Shown: piece by piece, positions 6,332 through 7,356 of the stretch
How the letters are laid out: each line of letters opens with the position of its first letter
Numbering within the stretch: position 1 is the stretch's first letter
Origin: Hyphomicrobiales bacterium
GTDB lineage: Bacteria > Pseudomonadota > Alphaproteobacteria > Rhizobiales > Beijerinckiaceae
Direction: 5' to 3'
DNA: 7,356 nt
Assembly: GCA_003164825.1 (NCBI GenBank)
Contig: PLUH01000227.1
Coordinates: 15,459-22,814, forward strand
Notes under the pieces: model-generated
Databases searched by the model: none
Told to the model about the DNA's origin: nothing
What the model saw: the letters and a program-made list of their open reading frames with translations, nothing else
Made by a program: the position numbers and the translations under genes

Positions 6332-7356
6332 CGCCGCGGTCCCGTAGCCGCAGCGGCTTCCGCTTCGGTCCCAATGTTGAGCGCGCTACTGATGAGCGCG
6401 CGCTCCGTGATCTCGGCCCCGCACAGCACCCGCTTGACCGCGCCGTCGTAGAGCACTAGCGCCCGATCGCAGCAGCCGATCAATTCGTCATAGTCGGTGG
6501 TGTAGAAGACAATCGCGGCGCCGGCGTCGGCGAGGCGGCGCAAAAGCACGTAGATCTCCTGCTTGGTGCCGACGTCGATCCCGCGCGTCGGATCGTTGAG
6601 CAGAATGATGCGCGGCTCGACCATCAGCCACTTGGCGATGACGACCTTCTGCTGATTGCCGCCCGACAGCGAGCCCGCCGGTGCGTCGGTTCCGGCGGTG
6701 TGGATCTCGAGCAGGTCGATCATCTCGCCGACCAGCTTACTCTCCCGCGTCGCATCGACCACCCCGCCCCTCGACACCCGCCCAAGCGCGGCGAAGGAGA
6801 GGTTTTCGCGCACCGACATCGGCAGCATCAACCCTTCGGTCTTGCGATCCTCCGGAATGAGCGCCATGCCGATCGACTTCGCTTTCGCCGCATGCGGACT
6901 CGATGGCGAAACCGGCGCTCCCGCGACCCGGATTTCGCCCGATACGCCGCGCAGGACGCCGAACAGCGCCAGCAGCAGTTCGCGCTGGCCCTGCCCGTCG
7001 AGGCCGCCCAGTCCAACGACTTCGCCGGCTTCGGCGGTGAACGAAATGTCGCGCAGCCGGTCGGTCCAGCTCAGGTTCCTGACCTCGAGGAGCGGCGCCG
7101 CGCCGTTCGCCCGCGCGGCCGGCTTCGGCGGAAAGACGTGGCTATATTCGCGCCCGATCATCATCTCGACGACCTCGTTGTCGGTCTTGGTTCCGGCGGC
7201 GTAGGTCGCGACATTGGCGCCGTTCCTGAACACCGTGCATTCGTCGGCGAGCTCGGCGATCTCATGCATGCGGTGGGAGATGAACAAGAGCGCAAGACCC
7301 TCCTGGCGCAAGCGCTTCAAGACCACGAACACCTTGGCGACGTCGGCTGCAGTCAA
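6328..7356 (-). CDS. Sugar ABC transporter ATP-binding protein, RbsA/YtfR type (5' end outside window)
   Basis: The C-terminal 342 residues are present; proteins of this type have about 500 and carry two fused nucleotide-binding domains. Counting from the window edge, residues 1-75 end the first domain: LTAADVAKVF follows its Walker B region, and LLFISHRMHEI holds the switch histidine. Residues of about 88-330 are the second domain. They include the degenerate Walker A GLGGLDGQGQRELLLALFG (115-133), IPEDRKTEGL (167-176), the signature LSGGNQQKVVIAKWL (230-244) and IILLNDPTRGIDVGTK (250-265), where Asn-Asp replaces the usual Asp-Glu. The histidine switch is absent (YTTDYDEL), as in relatives. 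It powers the two permeases encoded directly downstream, with an ATGA overlap to the first. The missing part and any binding-protein gene should lie to the right of the window. Confidence 0.94.
   Translation of the reverse strand: MTAADVAKVFVVLKRLRQEGLALLFISHRMHEIAELADECTVFRNGANVATYAAGTKTDNEVVEMMIGREYSHVFPPKPAARANGAAPLLEVRNLSWTDRLRDISFTAEAGEVVGLGGLDGQGQRELLLALFGVLRGVSGEIRVAGAPVSPSSPHAAKAKSIGMALIPEDRKTEGLMLPMSVRENLSFAALGRVSRGGVVDATRESKLVGEMIDLLEIHTAGTDAPAGSLSGGNQQKVVIAKWLMVEPRIILLNDPTRGIDVGTKQEIYVLLRRLADAGAAIVFYTTDYDELIGCCDRALVLYDGAVKRVLCGAEITERALISSALNIGTEAEAAAATGPRR

Noticed and set aside
5355..6374. N-terminal extension of the second permease, giving a 665-residue open frame
   Set aside because: The extension is arginine-rich and lies entirely over the first permease in another frame. 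The hydrophobic protein begins at the ATG at 5352-5354 with its own GGAG.
4377..7356. Assigning the ABC operon to a specific sugar such as ribose or galactofuranose
   Set aside because: Permease and ATPase sequences of this family do not fix the substrate, and the binding protein and catabolic genes are not in the window.

Overview
The window reads as high-G+C alphaproteobacterial chromosome, most likely from the Hyphomicrobiales. The basis is codon use, a DUF2865 protein (a family I know mainly from that order), and a membrane-anchored TAXI-type binding protein of the kind seen in Bradyrhizobium, Methylocystis and relatives. The genus cannot be fixed from the sequence alone. No rRNA, tRNA, CRISPR array, insertion sequence or phage gene is visible.

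Left part (1-1264): a complete LysR-type regulator on the + strand. Convergent to it is a very small secreted protein gene on the - strand, which is recognised by its signal peptide and a GGAGG ribosome binding site.

Middle (1265-2837): a 527-bp gap, the most informative non-coding stretch here. It holds two fused gene remnants. One is the 3' end of a paralogue of the TAXI gene (- strand, 1485-1675). It is joined at a shared TGG to the 3' end of a paralogue of the LysR gene (+ strand, 1673-1765). The simplest reading is that a LysR-TAXI block was once tandemly duplicated and a deletion then removed most of one copy of each gene. Left of position 2676 lies a DUF2865 protein gene on the - strand.

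Right part (2838-7356): all on the - strand, read right to left. A ribose/galactofuranose-type ABC ATPase (its 5' part is outside the window) is followed by two different BPD_transp_2 permeases. Each junction is an ATGA overlap, so the three are surely one translationally coupled unit. About 105 bp further on is a TAXI-family solute-binding protein with a membrane segment at each end and a cytoplasmic tail. TAXI proteins normally serve TRAP transporters, but no TRAP permease is in view. No ABC-type sugar-binding protein is in view either; it may lie beyond the right edge.

Together the genes suggest a carbohydrate or polyol importer of unknown substrate, a membrane-bound solute receptor and a LysR regulator that may control part of this locus. 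I see no clearly new defence or mobile system. The points most worth a second look are the fused pseudogene scar and the TAXI protein beside an ABC transporter.
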